Source: Pseudonocardia asaccharolytica DSM 44247 = NBRC 16224 (GTDB lineage: Bacteria; Actinomycetota; Actinomycetes; Mycobacteriales; Pseudonocardiaceae). From it: a stretch of DNA of 64,000 nt. Each line of letters opens with the position of its first letter. Position 1 is the first letter of the stretch. The position numbers and the translations under genes were made by a program. The stretch spans positions 124,001 through 188,000 of the forward strand of contig NZ_AUII01000004.1 of NCBI RefSeq assembly GCF_000423625.1, in the 5' to 3' direction. Under the pieces are notes generated by a model, which worked only from the letters and a program-made list of their open reading frames with translations, searched no databases and was not told the DNA's origin. Positions 32,373 to 41,101 of the stretch are shown here, one piece after another.

Positions 32373-33575
32373 ATGACGAAAACGATGCCGGCAGACGCCC
32401 CCGAGGTGGAGGTCTTCACCGGGGCCTTCTGGAACGACCCGTACCACGCCTACGCCGTCCTGCGCGCGACGCAGCCGGTCCGCGAGGTGCGGCTGCCCGA
32501 CGGCCCGCTGTGGCTGGTCAGCCGTTACGACGACGTCAAGGCGGCGTTCAGCGATCCGCGGCTGAGCAAGGACTGGCGGCACGCGCTGCCGCCAGAGCAG
32601 CGCGTGGACGCGCCGAGTACACCGATCCCGATGATCATCATGATGGATCCGCCGGACCACACCCGGCTGCGCAAGCTCGTGAGCCGGTCGTTCACCCCGC
32701 GCCGGATGGCCGCGCTACGCTCCCGCGTCGAGCAGATCGCCGAGGGGCTGCTCGACGCCCTGCCGGCCGAGGGTGTCGTCGACCTCATCGCCGAATACGC
32801 CTTCCCGCTGCCGGTACAGGTGATCTGCGAGCTGCTCGGGGTACCCGCCGCCGACCGCGACGAGTTCGGTCACTGGTCGTCGGTGATGATCGACGAATCG
32901 CCGGCCGAGGAGAAGATGGCCGCCTCGGAGAGCATGGCCCGGTACCTGGGTGCGCTGATCGAGCGCAAGCGTGCCGAGCCGGACCACGCGCTGCTGGCCG
33001 CACTGGCCCAGGTCAGTGACGAGGACGGCGACCGGCTCTCGCCCGCGGAGCTGGTCGGGATGGCGATGCTGCTGCTCATTGCCGGGCACGAGACCACGAC
33101 CAACCTCATCGGCAACGGCGTCGCCGCCCTGCTCGCCCATCCCGATCAGCTCGTGCTGCTGCGCGAGCGGCCCGCGCTGCTGCCCGGCGCGATCGAGGAG
33201 ATCCTGCGCTGGGACTCGCCGGTCGCCACCGCCCCGGTGCGGTTCGCCGCCGAGGACATCGAGATCGCCGGGACCACCATCCCGGCCGGTGCCACGGTGG
33301 CGCTCGGGGTGGCGGCGGCCAACCGCGATGAGCGCCGGTTCCCCGACGCCGAACGGTTCGACATCACCCGCGACGCCGGCGGTCACCTCGCCTTCGGGCA
33401 CGGCGTGCACTTCTGCCTCGGCTCGCATCTGGCCCGGATCGAGGGCGAGGCTGCGATCGGCGCGCTGCTGGCGCGGCGACCCGGGCTGCGGCTCGCCGTC
33501 GACCCCGCCGACCTGGAGTACCGGCACAGCACGGTGGTCCGCGGGTTGCGCTTCGCGCCCGTGCGCGTGGGGTAA
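32373..33575 (+). CDS. Cytochrome P450
   Basis: A 400-residue soluble bacterial P450. The I-helix motif is LLIAGHETTTNLIGNG (oxygen activation), the K-helix ExxR is EEILRWDSPV, and the haem-binding loop is LAFGHGVHFCLGSHLAR with the proximal cysteine near residue 348. The N-terminus has no membrane anchor, as usual for actinobacterial class I enzymes, which take electrons from ferredoxin and ferredoxin reductase; the FprA at 39005 could serve. The substrate is unknown. It resembles CYP107-like families. Confidence 0.95.
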   Translation: MTKTMPADAPEVEVFTGAFWNDPYHAYAVLRATQPVREVRLPDGPLWLVSRYDDVKAAFSDPRLSKDWRHALPPEQRVDAPSTPIPMIIMMDPPDHTRLRKLVSRSFTPRRMAALRSRVEQIAEGLLDALPAEGVVDLIAEYAFPLPVQVICELLGVPAADRDEFGHWSSVMIDESPAEEKMAASESMARYLGALIERKRAEPDHALLAALAQVSDEDGDRLSPAELVGMAMLLLIAGHETTTNLIGNGVAALLAHPDQLVLLRERPALLPGAIEEILRWDSPVATAPVRFAAEDIEIAGTTIPAGATVALGVAAANRDERRFPDAERFDITRDAGGHLAFGHGVHFCLGSHLARIEGEAAIGALLARRPGLRLAVDPADLEYRHSTVVRGLRFAPVRVG

Positions 33576-33585
33576 CGCCGGGGCG

Positions 33586-34224
33586 TTACTGGGCACCCAC
33601 GAGCAGCGAAGCCGCGGTTCTGGCGCGGACCTCGGCCTCGCTCACGCCGGGGGCGAGCTCGACCAGCACGAGTCCCTCGCCGGTGACGTCGATGACCGCG
33701 AGATCGGTGACGATCCGGTCGACGCAGCCGAGCCCGGTGAGCGGCAGCGTGCACTCCTCGACGATCTTGGGTGAGTCGTCGCGGGAGACGTGGTCCATCA
33801 CCACGATGACCTGCCTCGCGCCGTGCACGAGGTCCATCGCCCCGCCCATACCCTTGATCATCTTGCCCGGGATGGCCCAGTTGGCCAGATCCCCGCGCGC
33901 GCTGACCTGCATCGCGCCGAGCACGGCGACGTCGACATGGCCGCCGCGGATCATTCCGAAGCTCGCGGCGGAGCCGAAGTAGCTCGCCCCGGGCAGCACC
34001 GTGACGGTCTCCTTGCCCGCATTGATCAGGTCTGGGTCGACCTCGTCCTCGGTCGGGTACGGGCCGACGCCGAGGATGCCGTTCTCCGAGTGCAGCACCA
34101 CCGTCCGTCCCGGCGGGATGAACCCGGGAACCAGCGTGGGCATCCCGATGCCGAGGTTGACATACGACCCGTCGGGCAGCTCCGCGGCCACCCGGGCGGC
34201 GAGCTCGGTGCGCGTCCAGCTCAT
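33586..34224 (-). CDS. pcaJ: 3-oxoacid/3-oxoadipate CoA-transferase subunit B
   Basis: A 212-residue beta subunit of a family I CoA-transferase. The catalytic glutamate lies in [14 protein letters not shown]. Other marks are [20 protein letters not shown] and [20 protein letters not shown]. With subunit A it moves CoA from succinyl-CoA to 3-oxoadipate (PcaIJ) or to another 3-oxoacid (ScoAB); the neighbouring pcaB and IclR genes favour the oxoadipate role. Its ATG overlaps the stop of subunit A (ATGA). Confidence 0.88.
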   Translation of the reverse strand: MSWTRTELAARVAAELPDGSYVNLGIGMPTLVPGFIPPGRTVVLHSENGILGVGPYPTEDEVDPDLINAGKETVTVLPGASYFGSAASFGMIRGGHVDVAVLGAMQVSARGDLANWAIPGKMIKGMGGAMDLVHGARQVIVVMDHVSRDDSPKIVEECTLPLTGLGCVDRIVTDLAVIDVTGEGLVLVELAPGVSEAEVRARTAASLLVGAQ

Positions 34225-34967
34225 GAGCGCACCGTCCGGAACTCGACCGGCTTGTCCTCGTCGGGAACGTGTACCACGCGCTGCACGTGGATGCCGGGGG
34301 TGTGCACGGCGTCGGGGTCGATCTCGCCGGGTTCCACGAGATGCTCGACCTCCGCAATGGTGATCCGCCCCGCGGCCGCGCAGTCGGGGTTGAAGTTGCG
34401 GGCGCTGCGCCGGTAGACGAGGTTGCCGTGCCGGTCGCCCTTCCAGGCGTGCACGAGCGCGAAGTCGGTGACGATCGAGCGCTCCAGCACGTAGGTGCGG
34501 CCGTCGAACTCGGCGGTCTGCTTCGGTGGCGACATCACTGCGACCGAGCCGTCCGGGTGGTAGCGCCATGGCAGCCCGCCCTCGGCGACCAGGGTGCCGA
34601 CGCCCGCGGGAGTGTAGAACGCGGGGATCCCGGCGCCGCCCGCGCGCAGCCGTTCGGCCAGAGTGCCCTGCGGGGTCAGCTCCAGCTCCAGCTCCCCGGC
34701 CAGATACTGGCGGGCGAACTCCTTGTTGTTGCCGACGTAGGAGCCGATGGTGCGGCGGATGCGGCCTGCCGCGAGCAGGGTTCCCAGTCCGAACCCGTCG
34801 ACGCCGAGGTTGTTGCTCACCGTCTCCAGATCGGTGGCGCCCTGTTCGAGCAGGGCGGCGATCAACGCGGTCGGCACCCCCGCCATCCCGAACCCGCCGA
34901 CCGCCAGGGATGCCCCGTCCCCGATGTCGGCAACCGCCTTGGCCGCGGTCGCGACCACCTTGTCCAT
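34221..34967 (-). CDS. pcaI: 3-oxoacid/3-oxoadipate CoA-transferase subunit A
   Basis: A 248-residue alpha subunit: [20 protein letters not shown], then [20 protein letters not shown], then [20 protein letters not shown] and [13 protein letters not shown]. These are the CoA-binding segments of the family. The ATG at 34967 is chosen from the family start ([12 protein letters not shown]); the frame is open 18 codons further. It precedes subunit B on the same strand with overlap. A perfect palindrome lies about 100 bp upstream and may be the operator for the IclR regulator at 36914. Confidence 0.88.
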   Translation of the reverse strand: MDKVVATAAKAVADIGDGASLAVGGFGMAGVPTALIAALLEQGATDLETVSNNLGVDGFGLGTLLAAGRIRRTIGSYVGNNKEFARQYLAGELELELTPQGTLAERLRAGGAGIPAFYTPAGVGTLVAEGGLPWRYHPDGSVAVMSPPKQTAEFDGRTYVLERSIVTDFALVHAWKGDRHGNLVYRRSARNFNPDCAAAGRITIAEVEHLVEPGEIDPDAVHTPGIHVQRVVHVPDEDKPVEFRTVRS

Positions 34968-35066
34968 CACCAGCCCATCACCGGCCGATCCCCGGCAGGT
35001 CGCCCCGGTTCGCAGCAGCACGTCGCATGCCGCCAGGTTAGCCTTTTGTGCGAGTCACGTACAATC

Positions 35067-35081
35067 GTTCACAATGTGAAC
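35067..35081. promoter_or_regulatory. Palindromic operator candidate upstream of pcaIJ
   Basis: GTTCACAATGTGAAC has perfect 7-base arms around one central base. It lies between the HAD gene and pcaI, in a short AT-richer stretch that also reads GTACAATC just before it. Palindromes of this size are usual for IclR-type or GntR-type regulators; a PcaR-like IclR gene lies two kilobases away. Binding is inference. Confidence 0.5.
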
Positions 35082-35082
35082 A

Positions 35083-35724
35083 TCAGCGAATGAGCATCGG
35101 GCCGAGCGCCGCCGGGGACTCCACGATCGCCACCGCGCCGGCTGCGGCGAGCTCATCGGGCTCCCCGTAGCCCCACCCGGCGCCGAGGCAGTCGATTCCG
35201 TGGGCGCGGGCGCCGACGACATCCGTGCGCCGGTCGCCGATCATGACGGCGCCGTCGTGACCCCCGAGCCGGGCCAGCGCCTCCGCGATGACCGCGGCCT
35301 TGGTCGGCAGGCCCGCGTCCAGCGTGTCGCCGACGATCTCGGCGAACAGGTCACTCCAGCCGAGGTTCTCCAGGATCACCCGGGCATGGACCTCGGCCTT
35401 GCTCGTCGCGAGCGCGAGCCGGGCACCCCGACCGGCCAGCTCGTGCAGCAGCTCGGCGATGCCGGGGTAGGGGATGGACCGGTGCAGTCCCTCCTCGGCG
35501 TAGCGGCGCCGGTACGCCTGCATGACCGCGCGGGTGGCCTCGGCGCCGATGATCGACGGCAGCGTCTCGTGGAGCGGCGGGCCGAGGATCGCCGGGCCCA
35601 CCGAATCCTCGGGCCAGGGCACGCCCAGCTCGTCGAACGCATCGCGCAGCGAGCCGAAGATGCCGGCGGCGGAGTCGACGAGGGTGCCGTCGAGGTCCAG
35701 CAGAACGGTGTCGAAGTCACTCAC
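35083..35724 (-). CDS. HAD-superfamily phosphatase (phosphoglycolate-phosphatase-like)
   Basis: A 213-residue hydrolase with motif I FDTVLLDLDGTLVDSAAGIF (nucleophile Asp), motif II LALATSKAEVHAR, and motif III/IV GGHDGAVMIGDRRTDVVGAR. The cap is the small alpha-helical type between I and II. Such enzymes dephosphorylate phosphoglycolate, nucleotides or sugar phosphates; the substrate is not known. The GTG at 35724 is just before motif I. It diverges from pcaB by about 48 bp. Its stop overlaps the region of the palindromic operator. Confidence 0.9.
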   Translation of the reverse strand: MSDFDTVLLDLDGTLVDSAAGIFGSLRDAFDELGVPWPEDSVGPAILGPPLHETLPSIIGAEATRAVMQAYRRRYAEEGLHRSIPYPGIAELLHELAGRGARLALATSKAEVHARVILENLGWSDLFAEIVGDTLDAGLPTKAAVIAEALARLGGHDGAVMIGDRRTDVVGARAHGIDCLGAGWGYGEPDELAAAGAVAIVESPAALGPMLIR

Positions 35725-35772
35725 CCCCTCATCCTTCCCGACCGCGCCGACGCATCCCGTACCGTCGTTCGC

Positions 35773-36909
35773 ATGACGAACGCAGCGGCGCTGTTCGACG
35801 CGCTGTCCGGCGCGGATCGGGTCTCGACCCGGCTCGACGACGCGGCGTGGATCCGCGCCCTGCTCGCGGTCGAGGTCGCGCTCTCCCACGCCGCCGCCGC
35901 CCACGGCCTCGTCCCGGCCGCCGACGCCGACCGGATGGAGCAGGCCGCGGCCGGCCTCCACATCGACCCCGCCGCACTGGGCCGGGCCGCCGTCGAGGGC
36001 GGGAACCCGGTGATCCCCCTGGTCCGGCTGCTGCGCACCGCGGCGGGCGCCGCCGCGGCCGCCGTACATCCCGGGGCCACCAGCCAGGACGTACTGGACA
36101 CCGGGCTGGTGCTGCTCGTCCGGTCCGCGGCGGACGTCGTGCTCGACGATCTCGGCGCCGCCGCCGACGCCGCCGCGGTTCTGGCCGCGGCGCACCGGGA
36201 CACGCCGATGATCGCCCGAACCCTCGGCCAGCAGGCGCTTCCCACGACGTTCGGGGCGGTCGCCGCGGGATGGTCCGCCGGGCTCGACCGGGCGCGGCGC
36301 CGGCTGAGCGCGGTCGTCGGCGGGCTGCCGGTGCAGTTCGGCGGCGCCGCGGGCACCCTGGCGGCCTCCTACCCGCACGGGCCCGCCGTCGCCGACGCGC
36401 TGGCCGACCGGCTCGGGCTCGCCCGCCAGGGCGTGCCATGGCACACCGAGCGGACCCGGATCGGCGAGCTCGCCGGCGCGCTCGGGGTGGCCGCCGGGGC
36501 GTGCGCGAAACCCGCGGCCGACGTCGTCGCGCTGGCGGCGACCGAGCTGGGCGAGGTCAGCGAGGCCGCGCCGGGAGACTCCTCGTCGATGCCGCACAAG
36601 CGCAACCCCATCGCCGCGATCACCGCGCGCGCCTGCGCCCGGCGGGCCCCCGGTCTGGCCGCGACACTGCTTGCGGCCATGGAGCACGAGCACCAGCGCG
36701 CCGCGGGCGCCTGGCACGCCGAATGGGAGAGCCTCACCGACCTGCTGCGCGCCACCGGTGGGGCGGCCGCCCGGCTGCGCGTCTGCCTGTCGGGGCTGCA
36801 GATCCACCCCGAGGCGATGGCGCGCAACCTCCGGCCGAACGCCGCCGAACCCGGCCGCCATCACGCCGCAGACCTCGTCGACCGGATCCTGGCCGCGCGA
36901 GCCTCGTGA
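35773..36909 (+). CDS. pcaB: 3-carboxy-cis,cis-muconate cycloisomerase PcaB
   Basis: A 378-residue member of the fumarase/aspartase superfamily. The signature GDSSSMPHKRNPIAAITA is the flexible catalytic loop of the cycloisomerase/adenylosuccinate lyase group. VHPGATSQDVLDTGLVLLV and ARTLGQQALPTTFG are the other conserved blocks. PcaB lactonises 3-carboxy-cis,cis-muconate in the protocatechuate branch of the beta-ketoadipate pathway. The length is somewhat shorter than the usual 430-450, as in some actinomycetes. The IclR gene follows after four bases. pcaGH, pcaC and pcaD are not in this window. Confidence 0.88.
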   Translation: MTNAAALFDALSGADRVSTRLDDAAWIRALLAVEVALSHAAAAHGLVPAADADRMEQAAAGLHIDPAALGRAAVEGGNPVIPLVRLLRTAAGAAAAAVHPGATSQDVLDTGLVLLVRSAADVVLDDLGAAADAAAVLAAAHRDTPMIARTLGQQALPTTFGAVAAGWSAGLDRARRRLSAVVGGLPVQFGGAAGTLAASYPHGPAVADALADRLGLARQGVPWHTERTRIGELAGALGVAAGACAKPAADVVALAATELGEVSEAAPGDSSSMPHKRNPIAAITARACARRAPGLAATLLAAMEHEHQRAAGAWHAEWESLTDLLRATGGAAARLRVCLSGLQIHPEAMARNLRPNAAEPGRHHAADLVDRILAARAS

Positions 36910-36913
36910 CGTC

Positions 36914-37681
36914 ATGACACTGCCGCGCACCGACTACGTCCAGTCGCTGGCCCGCGGGCTGGCCGTCATCCGCGCGTTCGACGCCGAGCACCCCGAACGC
37001 ACCCTCTCCGACGTCGCCCGCGCCACCGATCTCACCAGGGCGGCGGCGCGGCGGTTCCTGCTCACCCTGGCCGAGCTCGGCTATGTGCGCACCGACGGCC
37101 GGTTGTTCGCGCTCACCCCTCGGGTGCTGGAGCTGGGCTATTCCTACCTGTCCAGCCTCACGCTGCCCGAGGTCGCCGCGCCACATCTGGAGGCGCTGTC
37201 GCGGGCGGTGGGCGAGTCTGCGTCGATGTCGGTGCTCGACGGCGGCGACGTCGTGTACGTCGCCAGGGTGCCGACCTCACGGATCATGACGGTGGCGATC
37301 ACGATCGGGACCCGGTTCCCCGCCTTCGCGACGTCGATGGGACGGGTGCTGCTCGCCGCGCTGCCGCCCGCCCGGCTCGACGAGGTGCTTGCCGAGCTGG
37401 AGCTCCGGCAGCTCACCGCGCACACTCTCACCGACCTCGACGCGCTGCGCCGCGAGCTCGAGACGGTCCATGCGGCCGGGCATTGCCTCGTCGACCAGGA
37501 GCTCGAGCTGGGCCTGCGTTCGGTGGCCGTCCCGGTGCGGGACCGGTCGGGCACGGTGGCGGCGGCCGTGAACGTCAGCACCCAGACGTCCCGGGGCACG
37601 CCGGAGGACCTGCGGCGCGACATGCTGCCCGCGCTGCGGGCCTGCGCCGTCGCCATCGAAGCCGACCTGCGCACCACCTGA
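36914..37681 (+). CDS. IclR family regulator, PcaR-like
   Basis: A 255-residue regulator. The winged helix is at residues 8-70 (YVQSLARGLAVIRAFDAEHP, then LSDVARATDLTRAAARRFLL, then LGYVRTDGRLFALTPRVLEL); the IclR effector domain follows (VARVPTSRIMTVAITIGTRF, FPAFATSMGRVLLAALPP, SVAVPVRDRSGTVAAAVNVS). This is the PcaR/PobR branch, which responds to beta-ketoadipate or aromatic acids. It follows pcaB directly, so probably controls pcaB and pcaIJ; a candidate operator is at 35067-35081. Confidence 0.9.
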   Translation: MTLPRTDYVQSLARGLAVIRAFDAEHPERTLSDVARATDLTRAAARRFLLTLAELGYVRTDGRLFALTPRVLELGYSYLSSLTLPEVAAPHLEALSRAVGESASMSVLDGGDVVYVARVPTSRIMTVAITIGTRFPAFATSMGRVLLAALPPARLDEVLAELELRQLTAHTLTDLDALRRELETVHAAGHCLVDQELELGLRSVAVPVRDRSGTVAAAVNVSTQTSRGTPEDLRRDMLPALRACAVAIEADLRTT

Positions 37682-37689
37682 CCCCCCGT

Positions 37690-37755
37690 GAGTCGCGGTA
37701 TTTCCGAGCGCGAGTCGGGGTGTTTCCGTGACCGAGCCGGGGTGTTTCCGCGAGC
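37690..37755. repeat. 22-bp tandem repeat, family A, copy 1 (three units)
   Basis: Three units of 22 bp follow each other exactly, starting GAGTCGCGGTATTTCCG at 37690, GAGTCGGGGTGTTTCCG at 37712 and GAGCCGGGGTGTTTCCG at 37734. The same unit recurs at 48754 and 62534 on the same strand. This copy lies eight bases after the IclR stop. Confidence 0.9.
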
Positions 37756-37817
37756 GAACCGGCCCGCCGGCACGGGTCGTCGCCGCCGAGACCGTGGACC
37801 CGAGGCACACTCGCCGG

Positions 37818-38873
37818 GTGGCCGAACGAGTCCTGACCCGACGCCGACTCAACCGGGCCCTGTTGGCCCGCCAACTGCTGCTGGACCGCGCGGCGCTCAC
37901 CCCGGCCCGCGCGGTGGAGCGGGTCGGCGGGCTGCAGACGCAGTACGCCCCATCGGGCTACATCGGGTTGTGGTCGCGGCTGGCGGGGTTTCGCCGCGCG
38001 GATCTCACGCGGGCGCTGGAGCGGCGCCGGATCGTCCAGGGCTGGGTCATGCGCTGCACCATCCACATGGTCTCCGCGCGCGACTACGTCCCGCTCATCG
38101 AGGCGGTCCGCGCCGAGCGGCGCCGCTGGTGGCTGCGGACGCACAAGGAGCTGGCCGTGGTCGGCATGCCCGCGGTCGCGGCCGCGGTGCGTCGCCACCT
38201 CGCCGACGGCCCGCGCAAGCAGGCCCAGCTGGTCGAACTGCTCGCCGCGGACGGGTTCCCGCGGGAGGTGTTCCCGGGCGCGCAGCTGTGGGTCGACCTC
38301 GTCCGCGTCCCGCCCGCCGGCACCTGGGAGAGGCCGCGGGCGCATGTCTACGGGCTGGCCGAGCAGTGGCTGCCGGACGGCGCCGCCGACCGGCAAGCGG
38401 CCGAGGAGCTGCTGGTCACCCGGTACCTGCGCGGCTTCGGCCCGGCCTCGGCGAGCAGTATCGCGCGGTTCTGCGGGTTTCCGGTGACCGCGACCCGGGC
38501 GGTGCTCGGCCGCCTCGAGCTGCGCCGGTTTCGCGCCGAGTCGGGGGAGGAGCTCGTCGATCTACCCCGTGCTCCGCTGCCCGACGCGAACACCCCGGCG
38601 CCGGTGCGTTTCCTGTCCACGTTCGACGCGGTGCTGCTGCTCGGGCATGCCCGGCGCGCCGGAATCGTGCCCGAGGAGCACCGGTCGAAGCTCTTCGACC
38701 CCGCGAGACCGCAGTCGGTGCCGACCTTTCTCGTCGACGGCCGGGTCGCCGGCACCTGGCGCTGGGCAGACGACCGCGTGCGGTGGGAGCCGTTCGACGA
38801 GCTCGCGGCGCCGGTGCGCAGGCAGGTGGCGGAGGAGGCGGAACGGCTGGCCGCCTTCCACACCGATACGTGA
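37818..38873 (+). CDS. Winged-helix DNA-binding domain protein (HTH_42 / YcaQ-like)
   Basis: A 351-residue protein starting VAERVLTRRRLNRALLARQL. GGLQTQYAPSGYIGLWSRLA, MRCTIHMVSARDYVPLIEAV and the later VRFLSTFDAVLLLGHARRAG are typical of the HTH_42 family of winged-helix proteins. This family includes AlkX/YcaQ-type glycosylases that unhook DNA interstrand crosslinks, so a role in DNA repair is possible but not shown. The GTG at 37818 is chosen at the family start; the upstream frame runs into the 22-bp repeats. Confidence 0.82.
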   Translation: MAERVLTRRRLNRALLARQLLLDRAALTPARAVERVGGLQTQYAPSGYIGLWSRLAGFRRADLTRALERRRIVQGWVMRCTIHMVSARDYVPLIEAVRAERRRWWLRTHKELAVVGMPAVAAAVRRHLADGPRKQAQLVELLAADGFPREVFPGAQLWVDLVRVPPAGTWERPRAHVYGLAEQWLPDGAADRQAAEELLVTRYLRGFGPASASSIARFCGFPVTATRAVLGRLELRRFRAESGEELVDLPRAPLPDANTPAPVRFLSTFDAVLLLGHARRAGIVPEEHRSKLFDPARPQSVPTFLVDGRVAGTWRWADDRVRWEPFDELAAPVRRQVAEEAERLAAFHTDT

Positions 38874-39004
38874 GCAGCTCATGCGCCGCCCGATGACGCT
38901 TGCGGCGCTCAAACGTCGGTGCGGGACGAGCCTTACGGGTCGATTGACCGGGCAGGTAAGAATGGACGGACCATGACCACGGATCGGCGCCGCAAGGAGA
39001 CTGC

Positions 39005-40378
39005 ATGACGCCCCCTCAGCCACGAGTGGCGGTGATCGGGGCCGGTCCGTCCGGGCTCTACGCCGCCGCGTCGCTGCTCGGATCCGGCCTCGACAGCGGG
39101 ATCAGTGTCGACGTGATCGACCGCCTTCCCGCTCCCTACGGTCTCGTCCGCTACGGGGTGGCGCCCGATCACGTGAAGATGAAGTCGGTCATCCGGGTGC
39201 TGCGCAAGCCCTTCGACCTGGCCGAGGTAAGCTTTCTGGGCAACGTCCGGGTGGGTCGCGAGCCAGGGGTGCCGTTCGACGAGCTACGCGAACATTACCA
39301 CGCCGTCGTTTACGCCACCGGCAGCACGGTCGACCGCACCCTCGGGGTCCCCGGCGAGCAGCTCGCCGGCAGCCTGGGCTCGGGCGAGTTCGTCAGCTGG
39401 TACTGCGGGCATCCCGACTTCGTCCGGCTCGACCCGCCGCTCGACCACCCGGGCGTCGCGGTCGTCGGGGCCGGCAACGTCGCGCTCGATGTCGCGAGGG
39501 TGCTGGCCAAGAGCCACGAGGAGATGTCCTCGACCGACATCCCCGACCCGGTGCTCGAGGCGCTCACCCACAGCCGCGTCCGCGATGCGCATGTGCTGAT
39601 CCGCCGCGGCCCCCAGCATGTCCGGTTCACCCCCGCCGAGCTTCGCCAGATCGGTGAGCTGGCCAACGCCGACGTCATCGTGCACGACGACGGGCTGTTC
39701 GCGGCCGGGGCCATCGACATCGAGCAGATCGACGAGCGCCGGCAGCGGCAGAACCTCGAGATGCTCAGCGCATGGGCCGCGAAGGGCACCGCGGGGACCG
39801 GTAAGCCGCGGCGTATCCACCTGCGGTTCCTGCGCAGTCCGGTGCGGTTGCACGGGGAGAACGGCCGGGTGTCGTCGGTGGTCGTCGAGCGCAACGAGAT
39901 CGTCGACGGACGGGTGGTCGGCGGCGGGGAGCAGGAGAGTCTCGACGTCGGCCTGGTCGTCCGCGCGATCGGCTACGCCGCCGAACCCATCCCGGGGCTG
40001 CCCTTCGACGAGGCCACCGGCACCGTGCCCAACGAGGGCGGCCGGGTGGTTCGCGACGGCGAGCCGGTGCCGGGCGTGTACGTCGCCGGGTGGATCAAAC
40101 GCGGGCCGACCGGTGTGATCGGCACGAACAAGGGCGACGCCGCCGAGACCGTCGCGGCGTTGCTGGCGGATCTGCCCACGCTGCCCGAGCCCAAGCAACC
40201 CGACCGCGACATGCTGCTGGCGACGTTGGCCGGGCACGGCGTCCAGCCCGTCGACTGGAGCGACTGGCTCCGCCTGGACGCCGAGGAGATCCGGCTGGGC
40301 GAGGTGCGCGGCGGCGCGGAGCGGGTGAAGGTCGCCGAGCTCAAGGAGATGCTGGCGGTCTGCCGGCCCGCAGGGTAG
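39005..40378 (+). CDS. fprA: Ferredoxin-NADP reductase FprA (adrenodoxin-reductase type)
   Basis: A 457-residue flavoprotein. The FAD loop is RVAVIGAGPSGLYAAASLLG, the active-site region PYGLVRYGVAPDHVKMKSVI, the NADP loop VAVVGAGNVALDVARVLAKS, and the C-terminal flavin segment VYVAGWIKRGPTGVIGTNKG. It passes electrons between NADPH and ferredoxin, for instance for P450 enzymes. The length matches mycobacterial FprA. AAGGAG precedes the ATG. A very long palindrome follows the stop. Confidence 0.95.
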   Translation: MTPPQPRVAVIGAGPSGLYAAASLLGSGLDSGISVDVIDRLPAPYGLVRYGVAPDHVKMKSVIRVLRKPFDLAEVSFLGNVRVGREPGVPFDELREHYHAVVYATGSTVDRTLGVPGEQLAGSLGSGEFVSWYCGHPDFVRLDPPLDHPGVAVVGAGNVALDVARVLAKSHEEMSSTDIPDPVLEALTHSRVRDAHVLIRRGPQHVRFTPAELRQIGELANADVIVHDDGLFAAGAIDIEQIDERRQRQNLEMLSAWAAKGTAGTGKPRRIHLRFLRSPVRLHGENGRVSSVVVERNEIVDGRVVGGGEQESLDVGLVVRAIGYAAEPIPGLPFDEATGTVPNEGGRVVRDGEPVPGVYVAGWIKRGPTGVIGTNKGDAAETVAALLADLPTLPEPKQPDRDMLLATLAGHGVQPVDWSDWLRLDAEEIRLGEVRGGAERVKVAELKEMLAVCRPAG

Positions 40379-40425
40379 CCGCCCGGCCGTGGGCCGTCCC
40401 GGCCCGATGAACCCACCCCGCGTGA

Positions 40426-40488
40426 TGATCGTTGTTCGGGAGCCGGTAGCCGCGATATTCGCGGCTACCGGCTCCCGAACAACGATCA
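40426..40488. repeat. Perfect palindrome with 30-bp arms between fprA and the ACT-like gene
   Basis: The left arm begins TGATCGTTGTTCGGGAGCCG and the right arm is its exact complement; the loop is only three bases (TAT at 40456-40458). It lies in the intergenic region of two convergent genes. As RNA it would be an extremely stable hairpin on either strand, so it may act as a bidirectional terminator; the length and perfection are more than a terminator needs. Confidence 0.95.
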
Positions 40489-40533
40489 CAGCGGGAAGCG
40501 GGTCGGGCAGCGCAGGTCAAGCGGGTTCGCGGC

Positions 40534-40812
40534 TCAGCCGGGGTCGACGGCGATGACAGCGGGGACGGAGCACAGGCGGGCGACGAGCCGCTGTGCCTCG
40601 TCCGCGGTCATCGAGATCGTGCAGCTCAGCGAGCCATAGGCGACGCCTTCGCGGACATCCACGGAGAAGTCGCGGACCGGCAGGCCACAGTCCTGCAGCA
40701 CGCCGGCAACCTGCATGACGCCGGTCATGCCGCCGGAGGTGAGGATGTTGTGCCTGCGGTGAATGCGCGCGGCGATATCGGGGAACGGGCGGGTCTCGGA
40801 CAGGATGCTCAT
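40534..40812 (-). CDS. Small ACT-domain-like protein
   Basis: A 92-residue protein. After MSILSETRPFPDIAARIHRR the fold reads NILTSGGMTGVMQVAGVLQD, CGLPVRDFSVDVREGVAYGS, LSCTISMTADEAQRLVARLC and VPAVIAVDPG, which follows the beta-alpha-beta-beta-alpha-beta order of ACT domains. Such domains bind amino acids or other small ligands and usually regulate enzymes. It is free-standing here. Function unknown; the fold call is from pattern only. Confidence 0.7.
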   Translation of the reverse strand: MSILSETRPFPDIAARIHRRHNILTSGGMTGVMQVAGVLQDCGLPVRDFSVDVREGVAYGSLSCTISMTADEAQRLVARLCSVPAVIAVDPG

Positions 40813-41101
40813 GAACAGGCTCCGGCGGGTCCATGGGGAGGGAACCCGAGCCAGGTCTCGGTGATCACGAGGCGCCGCGGGGGTGGGCGGCGAGGGCGCG
40901 CGGGCAGCCTGGCTCAGCCGGCGCGCGAGGGTACTACCTCCGCGCGCGGAGCGATGGGCTCAACGATGCGCATGACCCAACCCTACCAACGGCCGCCGTC
41001 CCGCGGAACCCGGGCGGCCGAGGCGTCCCGGCTCCCGCGACCGCCATGGGTAGCATCCGCCAGGCCGTGCGGCAGCGGCCGGGACGAGTGATGGGAGATC
41101 G

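Noticed and set aside
37690-37755. CRISPR array
   Set aside because: The units are directly adjacent with no spacers, only three copies occur, and no cas gene is present.
40426-40488. Phage attachment site or insertion-sequence end
   Set aside because: No integrase, transposase or tRNA lies nearby and no target duplication was seen.
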